The notes beneath the pieces are model-generated. The model was not told where the DNA came from, did no database searches, and saw only the letters and a list, made by a program, of their open reading frames with translations. A DNA stretch of 64,000 nt. Source: Dehalococcoidia bacterium (GTDB taxonomy: Bacteria; Chloroflexota; Dehalococcoidia; DSTF01; JACRBR01). Shown in pieces: positions 23,730 through 32,120 of the stretch; position 1 is the first letter of the stretch, and every line of letters begins with the position of its first letter. The translations under genes and the position numbers were made by a program. The stretch is from NCBI GenBank assembly GCA_021462855.1, contig JAJTXQ010000049.1:88743-152742 (forward strand), written 5' to 3'.

Positions 23730-24929
23730 ATGGTACGCACGGTTACGGTTGTCGTTGCGCTCGCCCTGATGCTCGCCGCCTGCGGCGGCGGCGGCAACTC
23801 CGCACCGACCCCGGCCCCGCCACCCGAGGCGCGCGGCGGCGCGGTCGTCGTGCCGGCGGGCGCGCCGTTGCGGATCGGCGTCTCGGTGGCGCTGTCGGGC
23901 GACCAGGTGATCATCGGGACGGACATCGCCGATGCGGTGGACCTGGCGGTGGCCGACGCCGGCGGCGCCGTGCGCGGCCACCCGATCGAGGTCGTACGCA
24001 AGGACGACGGCTGTACCGATGCGGAGCGCGCGCTCACCGTCGCGCGGACGTTCATCGCGGACGAGCGCGTCGGAGGCGTCATCGGACCGATGTGCACGAT
24101 CGGCTCGCAGGCGGCGAACGACGAGTACGCGCGGGCGAGCATGGTGCACATCACGCCGGCATCGACGCGCGCCGAGCTCTCGGCCCAAGGCGATGCGTAC
24201 TTCTTCCGCACGGCGTGGCAGGACGGGGCGCAGGCGCGCCTGCAGGCGCGATATGCGATCGACCGCCTGCGGGCGACGAAGGCCGTGATCATCGATGACA
24301 GCGAACCGTACGGCACCGGCCTGGCCGAGGGCGTCGCCGGCGCGTACAGCGAGCTGGGCGGACAGGTGGTGTCGCGCGAACGCATCGGCCGTGGCACGAC
24401 GGACTTCGCCGGGCTTGCGCGGCAGGTAGCGACCGCGAACCCGGATGCCGTGATCTATGCGGGGCTGAACCCTGAAGGCGCGCTGATCGTGCGCGCGCTG
24501 CGCGATGCGGGCTACGCCGGCGCGATCATCGGCCCGGACGCGCTCGTGAGCGCGCGCGACTTTCTCGTTACTGCCGGCGCGAAGGCGGAGGGCGCGATCC
24601 TCACCGGCGGCGCCGCGCCCGACGAGGCCTACGTCGCCAGGTTCAGCGGGCGGTACCTGCGCCCGATCAGCACGCCGTTCGTGCTGCAGGCGAACGACGC
24701 CGTCCGTGCGCTGATCGCCGCGATCGACGCGGTGGCGCAGGAACGCGGCGACGGCGCGCTGGTGATCGACCGTGCGGGGCTCGCGTCGGCGCTGCGCGCC
24801 CAGGCGTACGACGGGCTTACCGGGACGGTGGCGTTCGACGAGCGCGGCGACCGGCGCGGTGAGACGGCGGCGGAACTCGGGCTGGCCGTGTATACCGTCA
24901 GCGAAGGACGGTTCGTCGCGGCGCCGTGA
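23730..24929 (+). CDS. Branched-chain-amino-acid-type ABC transporter substrate-binding lipoprotein
   Basis: A 399-residue lipoprotein: signal helix followed by the lipobox LAAC with glycine-rich linker (CGGGGNSAPTPAPP). The mature part is a type I periplasmic-binding fold of the LivJ/Peripla_BP_6 type: LRIGVSVALSGDQVIIG, VVRKDDGCTDAERALTVAR, GVIGPMCTIGSQAAND, HITPASTRAEL, TKAVIIDDSEPYGTGLAEG, DFAGLARQVATANPDAVIYAG. It would sit on the outer face of the membrane and bind an amino acid or small amide. No permease or ATPase genes flank it, so it is an orphan in this window. ATG 23730 has GCGGGGG upstream. Confidence 0.87.
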   Translation: MVRTVTVVVALALMLAACGGGGNSAPTPAPPPEARGGAVVVPAGAPLRIGVSVALSGDQVIIGTDIADAVDLAVADAGGAVRGHPIEVVRKDDGCTDAERALTVARTFIADERVGGVIGPMCTIGSQAANDEYARASMVHITPASTRAELSAQGDAYFFRTAWQDGAQARLQARYAIDRLRATKAVIIDDSEPYGTGLAEGVAGAYSELGGQVVSRERIGRGTTDFAGLARQVATANPDAVIYAGLNPEGALIVRALRDAGYAGAIIGPDALVSARDFLVTAGAKAEGAILTGGAAPDEAYVARFSGRYLRPISTPFVLQANDAVRALIAAIDAVAQERGDGALVIDRAGLASALRAQAYDGLTGTVAFDERGDRRGETAAELGLAVYTVSEGRFVAAP

Positions 24930-24978
24930 GACGCCGCCGCACGCTCCGGCCTGTTGGCGGGATCAGGGGAGGCATCGC

Positions 24979-25782
24979 ATGGCGGAGAACGATGAGCAGA
25001 TCGTAACGGCGGGGTATGACCTGGTGTTCGCGGCGCTTCCGCGGAGCGCGACGTTTGCGCGCGCGTGGCGGGCGCACGCGCTCGGCGACGACTTCCCCGA
25101 CGGGTTCGAACACATCAGCTTCGTGACGCTGGACGAGATGCGCACGATCGCGCGGGAGATGGGCATCGGCGCGGGCGATGCCTTCGGTGACCTCGCGTGC
25201 GGCCTCGGCGGCATCAGCCTGTGGATCGCGCGCGAGACCGGCGCGCGGCTCACGGGCGTCGACATCTCGGCGTCGGCGGTGGCAGGCTCGAGGGCGCGCG
25301 CGGAGGCGCAAGGGCTCGCTGGCGCCGCCCGCTTCGTGCATGCGCCGCTCGCGGCGACCGGCCTCGACTCCGGCGCGCTCGACGCGGGGATGTCCACCGA
25401 CGCGCTGCAATACGTTCCGGACAAGCGCGCGGCGCTCCGCGAGGCGGCGCGCGTCCTGCGGCCGGGCGGGCGCATGGTCGTCACCTGCTTCGAGGCGGAT
25501 GCGGAGCGTGTCGCCGGCTTGCCGGTGCTCGGCAGCGATCCCGCCGGCGACTACCGTCCGTTGCTCGACGAGGCGGGGTTCGACGTCACGTCGTACGAAG
25601 AAACGCCCGCGTGGCGCGAGCGGCTGACGCGCACGTACCAGGCCGTCGCCGACGAGCGGGATGCGCTGGCGCGGGAGATGGGAGAAGCGGCGTGCAACGC
25701 GCTGCTCGGCGAGATCGTCCTTACGCTGCAGGTGCGGCCGTATTCCGGCCGCGTGCTGTTCGCGGCGACGAAGCGGGAGTGA
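24979..25782 (+). CDS. Class I SAM-dependent methyltransferase
   Basis: A 267-residue methyltransferase. After a helical N-terminal cap (DLVFAALPRSATFARAW, HISFVTLDEMRTIAREMG), motif I reads FGDLACGLGGISLWIA, then LTGVDISASAV, ARFVHAPLAATGL, LDAGMSTDALQYVPDK and VLRPGGRMVVTCFEAD. This resembles the small-molecule UbiE-like group. ATG 24979 has GGGGAGGCATCGC upstream; the longer track ORF runs back into the lipoprotein gene. TGATG overlap with the next gene indicates coupling. Confidence 0.83.
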   Translation: MAENDEQIVTAGYDLVFAALPRSATFARAWRAHALGDDFPDGFEHISFVTLDEMRTIAREMGIGAGDAFGDLACGLGGISLWIARETGARLTGVDISASAVAGSRARAEAQGLAGAARFVHAPLAATGLDSGALDAGMSTDALQYVPDKRAALREAARVLRPGGRMVVTCFEADAERVAGLPVLGSDPAGDYRPLLDEAGFDVTSYEETPAWRERLTRTYQAVADERDALAREMGEAACNALLGEIVLTLQVRPYSGRVLFAATKRE

Positions 25783-26126
25783 TGGCGATGGTCAAGCTCG
25801 TGTACTGCATCTCGAAGAAGCCGGAGATGCCGCTGGACGCGTTCCAGCGCTACTGGCGCGAGACGCACGCGCCGATCGCCGGGGCGATCCCGCGGCTGCG
25901 GCGCTACGTGCAGTCGCACGTCGTGCCGGAGACGTACGCGCAGCGTGCGCCCGGATTCGACGGCTGCGCCGAGCTCTGGTTCGATTCGATGGACGACCTG
26001 CGCGCGGCGATGGCATCACCCGAGGTGCGCGCGGCGATCGAGGATGAGCGCAACTTCATCGACCACTCGCGCGTTGCGTCGTTCATCACGACCGAGCACG
26101 TCGTCGTCGGGGAGTCCACTCGATAG
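25782..26126 (+). CDS. EthD-domain protein
   Basis: A 114-residue dimeric alpha-beta barrel protein of the EthD type: VKLVYCISKKPEMPLDAFQRYWRETHAPIAGAIP, the family's first strand and helix with the WxxxHAP motif, then RRYVQSHV and CAELWFDSMDDLRAAMAS. EthD proteins are small partners or enzymes in degradation of ethers and aromatic compounds, often of unknown substrate. ATG 25782 overlaps the methyltransferase stop (TGATG); ATG 25788 is an alternative with better Shine-Dalgarno spacing. Its fate is probably linked to the methyltransferase. Confidence 0.83.
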   Translation: MAMVKLVYCISKKPEMPLDAFQRYWRETHAPIAGAIPRLRRYVQSHVVPETYAQRAPGFDGCAELWFDSMDDLRAAMASPEVRAAIEDERNFIDHSRVASFITTEHVVVGESTR

Positions 26127-26158
26127 CCTGTTGCCGTCGACGCGAACGGCGAGCGCCG

Positions 26159-27079
26159 CTAGGCGCAGGCGGCGCGCAGGGCGTCGCGGACGGCGACGGC
26201 GTGCGCGAGTGCGGCCTCCGTGGCATCGGCGATGACGAAGTTCACCCACCGGCACCCCAGCTCGACGTACGGCGCGATGAACGCGGCGATCTCGTCGGGC
26301 GTGCCGTAGGGGGTGTACTTTTCGAACGACTCGAATGGCAGGCGGTAGAACGCCTGCATGCTGCCGGCGACCTTCTCGCGGGCCTTCGTGCGGTCGGCGT
26401 CGACGCCCATCCAGAACTGCATGCCCTGCGGGAACGATGCATCGGCGCGACCCGCCGCCGCGGCCGCTTCGGCGATCTTCTCGCGCGCCTCGGCGAAGCG
26501 GCGTGAGGACACCCAGATGCCGGTCCAGCCATCGGCGTACCGTGCGGCGCGGGTGAGCGCGGCGTCGGAGCGGCCGCCGACCTGCAGCGTGACGCCGCCC
26601 GGCCGGTACGGTTTCGGGCGCATGCGGACGTCGCGGAGCTGGTAGTACTTGCCCTCGAACGTCGTCGTCTCGTTGGTCCACAGGCTGCGGAGGATCTGCA
26701 GCGACTCGTCGGTGCGGCGTGCGCGCGTCTTCGGGTCGACGCCGCACGCCCACCACTCGTTCGGGTCCTCGCCGCCGATGCCGACGCCGAGCACGAGGCG
26801 TCCTCGCGACACCTGGTCGATCATCGCGCACTGAAGGGCGACGGGCGCCGGGTGGCGCAGCGCCAGCAGGTAGACGCACGTCTGCAGCTCTAGCCGCGTC
26901 GTGGCGGCGGCGATCGGCGCGAGTTTGAGCAGGCCGTCGCTGCCGGAGCCATAGAACGTCACGTGGTCGCCGACGAATACGCCATCTACGCCCGCGGCCT
27001 CGGCCTCGCGCGACCAGTCGATGACGTTCTCGTCGGCGCCGCCCGCGGGGATGAACACCTTCGGCATCTGCATCGGCAT
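26159..27079 (-). CDS. LLM-class (luciferase-like, F420-type) oxidoreductase
   Basis: A 306-residue TIM-barrel flavin/F420 oxidoreductase. Typical segments: EAEAAGVDGVFVGDHVTF, LQTCVYLLALRHPAPVALQCAMIDQVSRGRLVLGVGIGGEDPNEWWACGV, then RTDESLQILRSLW and VGGRSDAALTRAARYADGW. The pattern matches F420-dependent rather than FMN bacterial luciferase members, though the cofactor is an inference. ATG 27079 has AGGAAG upstream; an in-frame ATG at 27073 is possible. It follows the CoA-transferase gene by ten bases on the same strand, suggesting one catabolic operon. Confidence 0.87.
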   Translation of the reverse strand: MPMQMPKVFIPAGGADENVIDWSREAEAAGVDGVFVGDHVTFYGSGSDGLLKLAPIAAATTRLELQTCVYLLALRHPAPVALQCAMIDQVSRGRLVLGVGIGGEDPNEWWACGVDPKTRARRTDESLQILRSLWTNETTTFEGKYYQLRDVRMRPKPYRPGGVTLQVGGRSDAALTRAARYADGWTGIWVSSRRFAEAREKIAEAAAAAGRADASFPQGMQFWMGVDADRTKAREKVAGSMQAFYRLPFESFEKYTPYGTPDEIAAFIAPYVELGCRWVNFVIADATEAALAHAVAVRDALRAACA

Positions 27080-27089
27080 CGTCCGCTTC

Positions 27090-28298
27090 CTATCGTTCGC
27101 GCGCCGGTCCGGCGACGCCTTCCTCGCGCAACCGCACGATCTCGTCCCACGTGAATCCCGCCTCGAGCAGGACCTCCTCGGTGTGCGCGCCCAGCGCCGG
27201 CGCGAGCGAGCGGATGCGCACCGGCTCGCCATCGATCGCGATGCCGGCGCCGGCCATGCGCACGGGGTCGCCGCCCGGGCGCGGCACCTCGTGGATGTAC
27301 GCGTTGGCGAGCGCCTGCGGGTCGCCCGCGAGCGCGGCGTAGTCCTGCACGAGGGAGGCGAACATGCCGCACCCGTTGAGCCGGTCGACCCAGTGCAGGG
27401 CGGGCGCCGTGGAGAACACCCCGTCGAGCACGTCGATGAGCGCGCCGGCGTTCTCGGCGGTGCGCTTTTGGAACGAGTCGAAACGCTCGTCGCCGGCCAG
27501 CTCGGGCCTGCCGATGATGCCGCAGACGTCGTCCCACGCGCGGTCGAGCAGCATGCCGATGACGAACCACGCGCCGTCGCCGCCCTGGTACGCGCGCCAG
27601 AACGGGCGCGTGCCGCCGCGGTAGGGCCGCGGGCGCTGGATGTTGGTGAACAGGTAGTTCGTCACGTCGAACGACTGCAGGGAGATCATGCTGCCGAGCA
27701 GCGATGTGTCGTACTTCGCGCCCTGGCCGGTGGCGGCGCGCCCGGCAAGCCCCGCGAGCGCGGCGATGCACGCGTGCAGCGCACCCGCCTGGTCGGCGAT
27801 GGGCACCGGCGTGGGCAACGGCGGGTCGTCGGGCTCGCCGTTGAGGGCGGCGAAGCCCGAGCGCGCCTGCGCGAGCATGTCGAAGGCGCCGGCGTCGGCC
27901 TCCGGCCCCTGCGGGCCGTAGCCGGACGCCTGCACGTAGATGATCGCCGGGTTGATGACACGCACCGCGTCGTACGCCAGCCCGAGACGCGCGATCACCG
28001 ACGGGCGGAAGTTGTTGATGAAGACGTCGGCGGTGGCCGCGAGGCGCAGGAACACGTCGCGGCCGCGCGGCTGCTTGAGGTCAAGCGCGATCGAGCGTTT
28101 GCCGCGGTTGTGCGCCTCGAAGTAACTGCTGAGCGCGACGGGGGGCAGGGACCAGAGGCCGCGGCCGGGGTCGCCAGTGACGGGCTCTTCGACCTTGACG
28201 ACGTCGGCGCCGAGGTCGGCGAGCAAGGCGGACGCGTAGGTGCCCTGCTGCCAGACGGTGAGGTCGAGGACGCGCACGCCTTCGAGGGGGAGTCGCAT
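27090..28298 (-). CDS. CaiB/BaiF family CoA-transferase
   Basis: A 402-residue class III CoA-transferase. It opens LPLEGVRVLDLTVWQQGTYAS, with ADLGADVVKVEEPVTGDPGR, NRGKRSIALDLKQPRGR, DVFINNFRP and the catalytic Asp in GAFDMLAQARSG. It moves CoA between carboxylic acids, typically in carnitine, oxalate, bile-acid or aromatic-acid metabolism; the substrate is unknown. ATG 28298 or 28307 are both possible, neither with a clear ribosome-binding site. Together with the adjacent LLM oxidoreductase it suggests catabolism of an organic acid. Confidence 0.87.
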   Translation of the reverse strand: MRLPLEGVRVLDLTVWQQGTYASALLADLGADVVKVEEPVTGDPGRGLWSLPPVALSSYFEAHNRGKRSIALDLKQPRGRDVFLRLAATADVFINNFRPSVIARLGLAYDAVRVINPAIIYVQASGYGPQGPEADAGAFDMLAQARSGFAALNGEPDDPPLPTPVPIADQAGALHACIAALAGLAGRAATGQGAKYDTSLLGSMISLQSFDVTNYLFTNIQRPRPYRGGTRPFWRAYQGGDGAWFVIGMLLDRAWDDVCGIIGRPELAGDERFDSFQKRTAENAGALIDVLDGVFSTAPALHWVDRLNGCGMFASLVQDYAALAGDPQALANAYIHEVPRPGGDPVRMAGAGIAIDGEPVRIRSLAPALGAHTEEVLLEAGFTWDEIVRLREEGVAGPARER

Positions 28299-28431
28299 GG
28301 CCGCCATTGTCGCGCCAGCCGGCGCGGAAATCCAGACGGCGTTCGGCGTTCTGGCCATGACGATCGGCCGGCGGCGTTGTACGCTACCGCTCGGTGTAAC
28401 GCGGGTGTCTGAACTTCGTCCGACAGGCGGA

Positions 28432-28461
28432 TTGACCGGCCTCGATGCCATCACCTACAAC
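28432..28461 (+). promoter_or_regulatory. Promoter of the sugar-phosphate isomerase gene
   Basis: TTGACC (28432-28437), 18-base spacer, TACAAC (28456-28461) ending five bases before ATG 28467, consistent with a leaderless mRNA. Confidence 0.5.
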
Positions 28462-28466
28462 GAGCC

Positions 28467-29546
28467 ATGCCTGAACACGATCTCGACGCACCGGCGCTGT
28501 ATGAGCGGCTCGACTCCGAAGGGCTCGGCGGACGCATCGCCGCGCTGCCGGCGCAGATCGAGGAGGCGTGGGCGGCGGCCCGCTCGTTCGCGCTGCCCGC
28601 CGAATACGCGGGTGCGACGAACGTCGTTGTGCTCGGCATGGGCGGCAGCGGCATCGGCGGGGCGATGTTGCGCGCGCTGTCGCTGGACCTCGGCGCGCGG
28701 ACGCCAGTGCACCTGGTGGCGGGGTACACGCTGCCGGCCTGGGCAGGCGCGGAAACGCTCGTCATCGCATCGTCGAACAGCGGCAATACCGAGGAGGTGG
28801 TCGCGGCGTTCGGCGAGGCGATCGCCCGGCGCGCCATGTGCGTTGCGGTGACGGCCGGCGGCAAGGTCGCGGAGATGGCGCGCGCGTCCGGCGTGCCGCT
28901 GCTCGCCGTGCGCTGGGACGCCGAGCCGCGCGCGGCGCTCGGCTGGAGCTTCGCGGCGCCGCTGGCGCTGTGCTCGGCGCTCGGCCTGGCGCCGGGCCCG
29001 GACCTTGATGCGGATTGCGCCGCTGCCGTCGAGGAGATGCGTGCGGCCGCGGCCGCGATCGAGCGCGGCGTGCCGGAGTCGCGAAATGCCGCGAAGCAGC
29101 TGGCGCGCCGGCTGGCCGGACGGCTTCCGGTGTTCGTCGGCGCGGGGGCGCTTGCGCCGGTGGCCTATCGCTGGCGGACGCAGGTGAACGAGAACGCCGA
29201 CTCCTGGGCGATCGCCGACGAGCTGCCGGAGTTGAACCACAACGCGCAGGCGGGCTACGGCCTGCCGCAGCGCGTCGTGCCGCTGCTCCACGCCGTGCTG
29301 CTTCGGCATGCGTCGGCGCACCCGCGCGTGGCGCTGCGGTTCGACGCGACGGCGGACGAGATGCGGCGGTGCGGCGTGTCCGCGGAGATCGTCGAGGCGC
29401 CGGGTGGGACGCTGCTGGCGCAAGTCCTGCGCGCGGTGCATCTCGGGGACTACGTGAGCTACTACCTGGCGCTGCTGAACGGTGTGCACCCGTCTCGGAC
29501 GCCGCCGCTGACGGCGATCAAGGAGCGGCTGGCAGCCTCGCGCTAG
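28467..29546 (+). CDS. Bifunctional phosphoglucose/phosphomannose isomerase
   Basis: A 359-residue SIS-domain enzyme of the archaeal/bacterial Pgi-Pmi type. The first SIS half has VVVLGMGGSGIGGAMLRAL and VIASSNSGNTEEVVAAF, the phospho-sugar loops; the second half has VNENADSWAIADELPELNHN, with the Glu and His used for isomerisation. It interconverts glucose-6-P, fructose-6-P and mannose-6-P, which would feed the mannosyl chemistry implied by the GT genes. Its stop CTAG is shared with the convergent LCP gene. Confidence 0.88.
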   Translation: MPEHDLDAPALYERLDSEGLGGRIAALPAQIEEAWAAARSFALPAEYAGATNVVVLGMGGSGIGGAMLRALSLDLGARTPVHLVAGYTLPAWAGAETLVIASSNSGNTEEVVAAFGEAIARRAMCVAVTAGGKVAEMARASGVPLLAVRWDAEPRAALGWSFAAPLALCSALGLAPGPDLDADCAAAVEEMRAAAAAIERGVPESRNAAKQLARRLAGRLPVFVGAGALAPVAYRWRTQVNENADSWAIADELPELNHNAQAGYGLPQRVVPLLHAVLLRHASAHPRVALRFDATADEMRRCGVSAEIVEAPGGTLLAQVLRAVHLGDYVSYYLALLNGVHPSRTPPLTAIKERLAASR

Positions 29547-31000
29547 CCGCCGGCGGACGTGCTCTCGGTCGTCGGCGCCTCGATGAGCGCGTCGAAGTCG
29601 ATATCGCCGCCGAGCACCACGACGATGTCCGCGTCGGCGCCGGAGAGGCTGGCGCGCTCGGCGTCGGTCGGCGCGCGCACGCGGGCGGCGTCGATGTTCA
29701 GCCACTTGGCGAGCAGGAACGCGTTTCGCTTGTTGTCGCCGAGGTCGATGATCTCGGACGTGGTATGCGCGGCGGAGTCGAAGACGTTCGAGGGGTTCAG
29801 GTCCTCGACCGGGTAGCCCTTGGTGGCGATGTAGTTGACGACGCGGGCAGCGAGGCCGTCGCTTTCGGTGCCGTTCTGCACGGTGACGCGCACCGGTTCG
29901 GGAGTGACGGTGGCCTGCACGAGGGCGCCGGGGCGGTCGACGAACAGCGCGTTGACGATATCGCTGATCGCGTCGTCGTCGCCGATGAGCACGGCGGCGC
30001 CCTGCGGCGTGGTGTAGGGCGCCGTCGCCGGGCCGAGCGAGACGCCGGTGATGTCGTCTTTCGCCTGGTTGGCGAGCAGCGCGTAGCCGGCGACCTGCGT
30101 GTCGTTGATGTCGGTCTTGATGGCGTCGCGGTACTTGCTCCAGAGCGTCGGCGCATTGGAGAGCACGTTCAGCGATTTCGCCTTGTCGATCGTCGCGAAG
30201 ATGACGCGCTGCTGCCGCTGGATGCGGTCGAGGTCGTCGCTGCTGAAACGGATGCGGGAGTAAGCGAGCGCGGTGCGTCCGTCCATGTGCTGCGTGCCGG
30301 GCTCGAAGTCTTGCGGGAAGTAGTCGCCGGGCAGCTCGGTCTCGGAATAATAGGGGTCGTACACGGCCTCGGGCACGTCGACGTCGATGCCGCCGAGCGC
30401 GTCGATGATCTCCTCGAAGCCCTCGAAGTCGACCATGACGTATTTGTCGATCGTGATGTTGAACGGAGGCGCGGCGAGCACGCGCTTCATCAGGCCGATG
30501 CCGCCGCCCTCGTACTCCTGCGACTCACCCTGCACGTAGATCGTGTTGACGCGGTCCTGGTACGTGCCGCCGGCCTTGAACGGAATGTCGACGACGAGGT
30601 CGCGCGGGATGCCGAGGATGCCGCTGGACTTGGTCTTGGGGTCGACGGTGACGACGAAGATGGTGTCCGTGCGCGACGGCAGGTCGTCGCCGTCGCGGGG
30701 GCGGCGGTCGATGCCGAGGACGAGGATATTGATGCGGTCCTGCGAGCCGCTCTCGCCGGCGGAGTCGACGCCGGGCAGGATGTTGCCGACCGCCGTGCCG
30801 CCGGGCAGCGTGATCTGGTTGCCGGGCAGGAAGATGCTGTCGACGCGGGTGATGATGACGAGCGCGAGGTATGCGGAGAGGGCGGCGAAGAGAAGGAGCG
30901 CCGCGGCGATCGCCGCCCGTTGACCCCCGGTGGATTTCGATTGTGCGGCCGTGCGGTCCGTCGACACTGACAACGAGCGTAGCGAGGGCCGATCTTTCAT
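29543..31000 (-). CDS. LCP (LytR-CpsA-Psr) family protein with LytR C-terminal domain
   Basis: A 485-residue membrane-anchored enzyme. One N-terminal TM helix (about 29-51), then the LCP domain: RINILVLGIDRRPRDGDDLPSRTDTIFVVTVDP, GILGIPRDLVVDIP, GGIDVDVPEAVYDP and ALAYSRIRFSSDDLDRIQRQQRVI, containing the Asp/Arg residues that bind pyrophosphate-lipid. A C-terminal LytR_C domain follows (VRVTVQNGTESDGLAARVVNYI). LCP enzymes attach polyprenyl-linked glycans to cell wall or proteins. ATG 31000 lacks an obvious ribosome-binding site. It is one of two LCP genes here. Confidence 0.9.
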   Translation of the reverse strand: MKDRPSLRSLSVSTDRTAAQSKSTGGQRAAIAAALLLFAALSAYLALVIITRVDSIFLPGNQITLPGGTAVGNILPGVDSAGESGSQDRINILVLGIDRRPRDGDDLPSRTDTIFVVTVDPKTKSSGILGIPRDLVVDIPFKAGGTYQDRVNTIYVQGESQEYEGGGIGLMKRVLAAPPFNITIDKYVMVDFEGFEEIIDALGGIDVDVPEAVYDPYYSETELPGDYFPQDFEPGTQHMDGRTALAYSRIRFSSDDLDRIQRQQRVIFATIDKAKSLNVLSNAPTLWSKYRDAIKTDINDTQVAGYALLANQAKDDITGVSLGPATAPYTTPQGAAVLIGDDDAISDIVNALFVDRPGALVQATVTPEPVRVTVQNGTESDGLAARVVNYIATKGYPVEDLNPSNVFDSAAHTTSEIIDLGDNKRNAFLLAKWLNIDAARVRAPTDAERASLSGADADIVVVLGGDIDFDALIEAPTTESTSAGG

Positions 31001-31038
31001 GTCAAGCGAGCGGCGGGCGGCGCAACAACTCCGTTACG

Positions 31039-31068
31039 TTGACACTGCGCGGGCCGGGTACCTATGAT
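31039..31068 (+). promoter_or_regulatory. Strong promoter of the NTF2-like trio
   Basis: TTGACA (31039-31044), 18-base spacer, TATGAT (31063-31068), about 65 bases before ATG 31135. Confidence 0.65.
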
Positions 31069-31134
31069 CGTGCACTCTCGGAGCGCAGGCGGCGCCGGAC
31101 GCCCGCGGCAGCGTACCCGGAAAGGAGGCGCGGG

Positions 31135-31440
31135 ATGCCCGATATCAGCGTGGAGGAGGCGGTCCGGCAGAACTGCCAGGCCGTATTGACCGGCGACCTC
31201 ATGCGCATCATGACTGACCTGACGCCCGAGGCGCTCGGCCAGATGGCGGCGGCCGGCGGCGGCGGCGCGATGGCGCAGATGCCGACGCTCACCTCGTTCG
31301 ACATCGTCTCGCACGAAGTGGCGGGTGACGACCACCTGTTCAAGATCAGTTTCACCGGGGACCAGAACTTCACCGCGCGGGCCACGTGGCGCGATGTGGG
31401 CGGGGCGTGGAAGATCGCCGCGCTTGAGATGGAGCAGTAA
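31135..31440 (+). CDS. NTF2-like (SnoaL-type) protein, first of three tandem paralogs
   Basis: A 101-residue protein: helical start VEEAVRQNCQAVLTGDLMRIMTDLTPEALGQM, then strands FDIVSHEVAGDDHLFKISF and RATWRDVGGAWKIAALE, a cone-shaped NTF2-like fold. ATG 31135 follows AAAGGAGGCGCGGG. Its TAA overlaps the ATG of the second paralog. The shared D-L-T-P-E-A-L/M motif links the three proteins. Catalytic residues typical of SnoaL cyclases are not visible; role unknown. Confidence 0.65.
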   Translation: MPDISVEEAVRQNCQAVLTGDLMRIMTDLTPEALGQMAAAGGGGAMAQMPTLTSFDIVSHEVAGDDHLFKISFTGDQNFTARATWRDVGGAWKIAALEMEQ

Positions 31441-31730
31441 TGACCGCGGAGGAATTCATGAAACGGCACGCCGACATGGCGTGCGAGGGCAAGATCGCCG
31501 AGATCATGGGCGACCTGACGCCCGAGGCGATGGCGCAGGTCGGACCGCTGATGGCCGGCGCGCCGCAGCCGCTGCGCAGCAACAGCATCGCGCGCGTCGC
31601 GTCGCCGGGCGGCGATGAGGTGTTCGACGTCACGTACACCGGCGATGGCGGCGCTACTGTCTCGATGCGCGAGACGGTGCGGCAGGTCAACGGTGAGTGG
31701 AAGATCGTCAAGCTCGAACGGCCGTCCTGA
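31440..31730 (+). CDS. NTF2-like protein, second tandem paralog
   Basis: A 96-residue paralog of the preceding protein: EFMKRHADMACEGKIAEIMGDLTPEAMAQVGPLM, then EVFDVTYTGDGGATVSMRETVRQVNGEWKIVKLE. ATG 31440 overlaps the previous stop (TAATG), so its translation depends on the upstream gene. Fold and unknown function as for the first copy. Confidence 0.65.
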   Translation: MTAEEFMKRHADMACEGKIAEIMGDLTPEAMAQVGPLMAGAPQPLRSNSIARVASPGGDEVFDVTYTGDGGATVSMRETVRQVNGEWKIVKLERPS

Positions 31731-31750
31731 CGGCCGGGAAGGAGAAACAC

Positions 31751-32044
31751 ATGGCATCGATCGATGAAGCGGTGCAGGGCTACGTCAACGCGATCAAGGT
31801 GATGGACATCGGCACGCTGATGGCGACGCTGACGCCGGAGGCGCTGGCGAAGGCGATGGCGCAGATGGGGTCCGGCCCGCAGCCGGCCGGCATCAGCGAC
31901 ATCCGCGCGGAGCAGCAGGGCGAGGAGAACGGCGAGTACATCTACCACCTCGTCGTGACCGCGGACTCCGGCGGCGGCACGATGATGACGCGCTGGAAGC
32001 AGATCGAAGGCGCATGGAAGGTGACCGACCTCGGCCAGGTGTAA
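31751..32044 (+). CDS. NTF2-like protein, third tandem paralog
   Basis: A 97-residue paralog: IDEAVQGYVNAIKVMDIGTLMATLTPEALAKAMAQM, with YIYHLVVTADSGGGTMMTRWKQIEGAWKVTDLG. ATG 31751 has GGAAGGAGAAACAC, the strongest ribosome-binding site of the trio. It is followed by a long hairpin terminator. Three small, similar but divergent proteins in one operon suggest a hetero-oligomer, by inference. Confidence 0.65.
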   Translation: MASIDEAVQGYVNAIKVMDIGTLMATLTPEALAKAMAQMGSGPQPAGISDIRAEQQGEENGEYIYHLVVTADSGGGTMMTRWKQIEGAWKVTDLGQV

Positions 32045-32067
32045 CGTGACGACCGCACGCTGAGACG

Positions 32068-32098
32068 ATGAGAGAGGCGCCGGCGGCGCCTCTCTCAT
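32068..32098. terminator. Bidirectional hairpin between convergent operons
   Basis: A perfect 14-bp inverted repeat, ATGAGAGAGGCGCC (32068-32081) and GGCGCCTCTCTCAT (32085-32098), with a three-base loop. It separates the NTF2-like trio from the convergent EF-G-like gene. No T-run follows on either strand. Confidence 0.65.
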
Positions 32099-32120
32099 GC
32101 TGTTGTCCCGGGCCGGCCGG

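Noticed and set aside
28467-31000. Long plus-strand ORF 29015-30970
   Set aside because: Antisense to the LCP gene; low-complexity Gly/Arg/Val composition.
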